From the NCBI GenBank assembly GCA_025617745.1, contig CM046870.1:8620303-8684302 (forward strand): a stretch of DNA of 64,000 nucleotides. Direction: 5' to 3'. Positions 62,478 through 64,000 of the stretch are shown here, one piece after another. The notes beneath the pieces are model-generated. The model was not told the DNA's origin. It did no database searches and worked only from the letters and a program-made list of their open reading frames with translations. Both the position numbers and the translations under genes were made by a program. Numbering within the stretch: position 1 is the stretch's first letter; each line of letters starts with the position of its first letter. This DNA is from Heliocidaris erythrogramma. Taxonomy: Eukaryota > Echinodermata > Echinoidea > Camarodonta > Echinometridae.

Positions 62478-63517
62478 GATGATGTACAGAACAATGTTAG
62501 ACAGAATTGTCGCTCTCAAGGTATATCCTGTTGCCTTATTAATGCGAGAAGCCTGAGAAGCAAAATTCCAGAACTTGAGGTATTTCTTAACACTTCGAAG
62601 CCTGATATCCTCTGTATCACAGAGACGTGGCTAGACAGTGGTACTGTCAACTCTACTCTTGGGATTCCAGATAACTATGTGGTTTTACGCCATGATCGCC
62701 CTGGTAGCCGTCGAGGTGGTGGTGTTTTGACTGTAATTCTTCAGGGATTGAATCCTGTTCTGATCGACCCTGATGATATCATTGAGATTGAGCTCTTGTG
62801 GGCATCTATCAGATTCGGCTCAGACGCATGGCTTGGTCTACCGTCCACCTAGTAGCTCTGTGTCTTTCTGGAATTACTTACAATCAGAAATTGATGCTGT
62901 TCATCTGGACATGTTTGATGGATGCTTGTTGATGGGAGATTTCAATGTTGACATGTGTACCAACAGTACCTCATCTCATCGTAAACGCTGTTTGGATACA
63001 ATGGCTTTGTTCAGATGGTTACTTCTCCTACGCGCCCAACATCTCCCAATGACAGTTCTACTGGTTCTATCATCGATCTTGTTTTTACCACCCGTGATGA
63101 TGCTTTGGCGTATGTCGAAACCATGTCCAACCTCGTTCAGTCGGACCATCTTGCTGTTCATGTGGTTTTTCGTTCAACAAAGCCTGCCCCCACTCCTTCA
63201 GTCCTACGGGTAGACTTTGATCATCTTCGATGTATGTTACATCTTATACCCTGGAACTCACTATTAAACCCCTTCAACATTGAAGAAAGATATGAACTAT
63301 TTCTCAACTTATTTCATGCTGCTATTAAAGACTCTATCCCGCAAACATCGAAAAAGAAATCAAAATGTTCCCCCTGGATCTCAGTTGAACTTAAGAAGCT
63401 CATATCACATAAACATTCATTATTTAGAATTGCCAGAAGGACAAAAAGAAATGAAGATTGGACTGCTTACGAAGGTATTAGAAATAAGGTACAGAAAGAA
63501 ACTAGGAAATCCGACTG

Positions 63518-63728
63518 CACTCTTAGAAATATTGGGCAAAATTTTACCCAAATTTTACCAAACATGAGGGCCCTTATGAGTCCGACCAACTTTTGGGTAA
63601 ACTTTACCAATTTCATTCTTATTTTTGACCAATGTTGGGTAAATGCATGTAAAAGTTGAGCAAGATTTAACCAACCTTTGCCCAATCTTCATTTACCCAG
63701 TGGCATTTACCCAACATTTCTAAGAGTG
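63518..63728. mobile_element. CACT-ended MITE inside the LINE, TG flanked
   Basis: Ends CACTCTTAGAAATATTGGGC and the inverse of CACTCTTAGAAATGTTGGGT. TG flanks both sides (63516-63517, 63729-63730). Removing the element and one TG restores the LINE codons Asp-Trp-Ala-Tyr exactly. The termini and 2-bp duplication resemble the larger CACT elements at 40529 and 50418. Confidence 0.85.
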
Positions 63729-64000
63729 TGGGCTTATGTAAACACTCTCTTTGCTTGTAATGATAATAGACGTAAATTCTGGTCATTTGTTCGTAATCGT
63801 AAGCATGCTGCACCACCTCTTAATTTTAAGTTCAATAATGTAAGTGTATGTAAACCTAGTGATATTGCTAATGCATTCAGCTCTTTTTCCTCATCTGTCT
63901 TTGGTCCTTCCTTACCTCTGCCGGATTCTCCTTCTTCCTGCCTATCCCTCCTCTCTCTCATCTGTCTGTTTCTGCATTTGACATCTATTTTGCTCTTCTT

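Larger units (their letters stand above)
62132..64000 (+). mobile_element. Non-LTR retrotransposon with 2A-like motif, 5-prime half
   Basis: Plus-strand APE-type LINE whose RT lies beyond the window. In order: a hydrophobic frame at 62168-62245, the 2A-like motif, the endonuclease, and the linker before the RT. It has at least two frame breaks and a 211-bp MITE insertion, so the copy is dead. 2A-like peptides at the N-terminus of such ORFs are known from sea urchin CR1/L2-group elements. Confidence 0.85.
62289..64000 (+). pseudogene. LINE ORF with APE endonuclease, frameshifted
   Basis: Three frames in series. 62289-62852 has the 2A-like motif, then CCLINARSLRSKIPELEVFL, LCITETWLDSGTV and RGGGVLTV. 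From about 62830 the next frame has GLVYRPPSSS and LLMGDFNVDM. From about 63003 the third has IIDLVFTTRDDA and SDHLAVHVVF, the catalytic Asp and His region. After the MITE (63518-63728) the linker resumes with WAYVNTLFACNDNRRKFWSF and NAFSSFSSSVFGPS. The breaks near 62830 and 63003 are small indels. Window end truncates the RT. Confidence 0.88.

Overview
The window is metazoan DNA, most likely from an echinoderm and probably a sea urchin. It is intron-rich and AT-rich, and it is crowded with decayed and fresh transposable elements. Support for this comes from a foldback element whose inverted repeats are tandem 15-bp units (the layout of sea urchin TU elements), a non-LTR element carrying a 2A-like peptide, tRNA-derived SINEs, and many foldback MITEs. 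There are no operons, CRISPR arrays or intact rRNA/tRNA genes. Everything was read by eye; no database search was run.

Host gene. One cellular gene can be assembled with confidence. It is a minus-strand GT29 sialyltransferase, closest to ST6GalNAc I/II by its motif L and preceding residues. Five exons at 23758-23378, 22342-22171, 21997-21838, 10274-10166 and 9088-8976 join with consistent reading phases at GT/AG sites. The last ends in a strong donor, so the motif S / III / VS exons are missing and probably lie left of position 1. A second possible gene is a plus-strand exon pair at 33516-33681 and 34194-34324 that splices in frame and ends in a stop. I do not recognise its product.

Nested insertions. 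The 11.6-kb intron between sialyltransferase exons 3 and 4 holds a plus-strand LINE fragment (10935-11420, resuming at 20416). It is split by a minus-strand LINE (11421 to about 20404) with an RRM-type ORF1 and an APE-RT ORF2. ORF1 is in turn split by a TU-like foldback element (16124-20013).

Right half. Two related copies of a CACT-ended DNA transposon without a transposase are present (40529-43055 and 50418-60033). The second is interrupted by a complete Ty3/Gypsy retrotransposon (51413-59299) whose two 585-bp LTRs look identical. It has a tRNA-Ser-type primer site, gag, pol and a TTTAAAC slippery heptamer exactly at the gag-pol overlap. A third, 211-bp CACT-ended element sits inside a LINE at 62.2-64 kb that carries the 2A-like motif.

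Elsewhere there is a near-intact Tc1-like transposon (2668-4364) with one frameshift just before its catalytic Glu, several foldback or TIR elements, SINEs, LINE tails, short tandem arrays, and an unusual number of long G or C homopolymer tracts. Many tracts lie inside MITEs.
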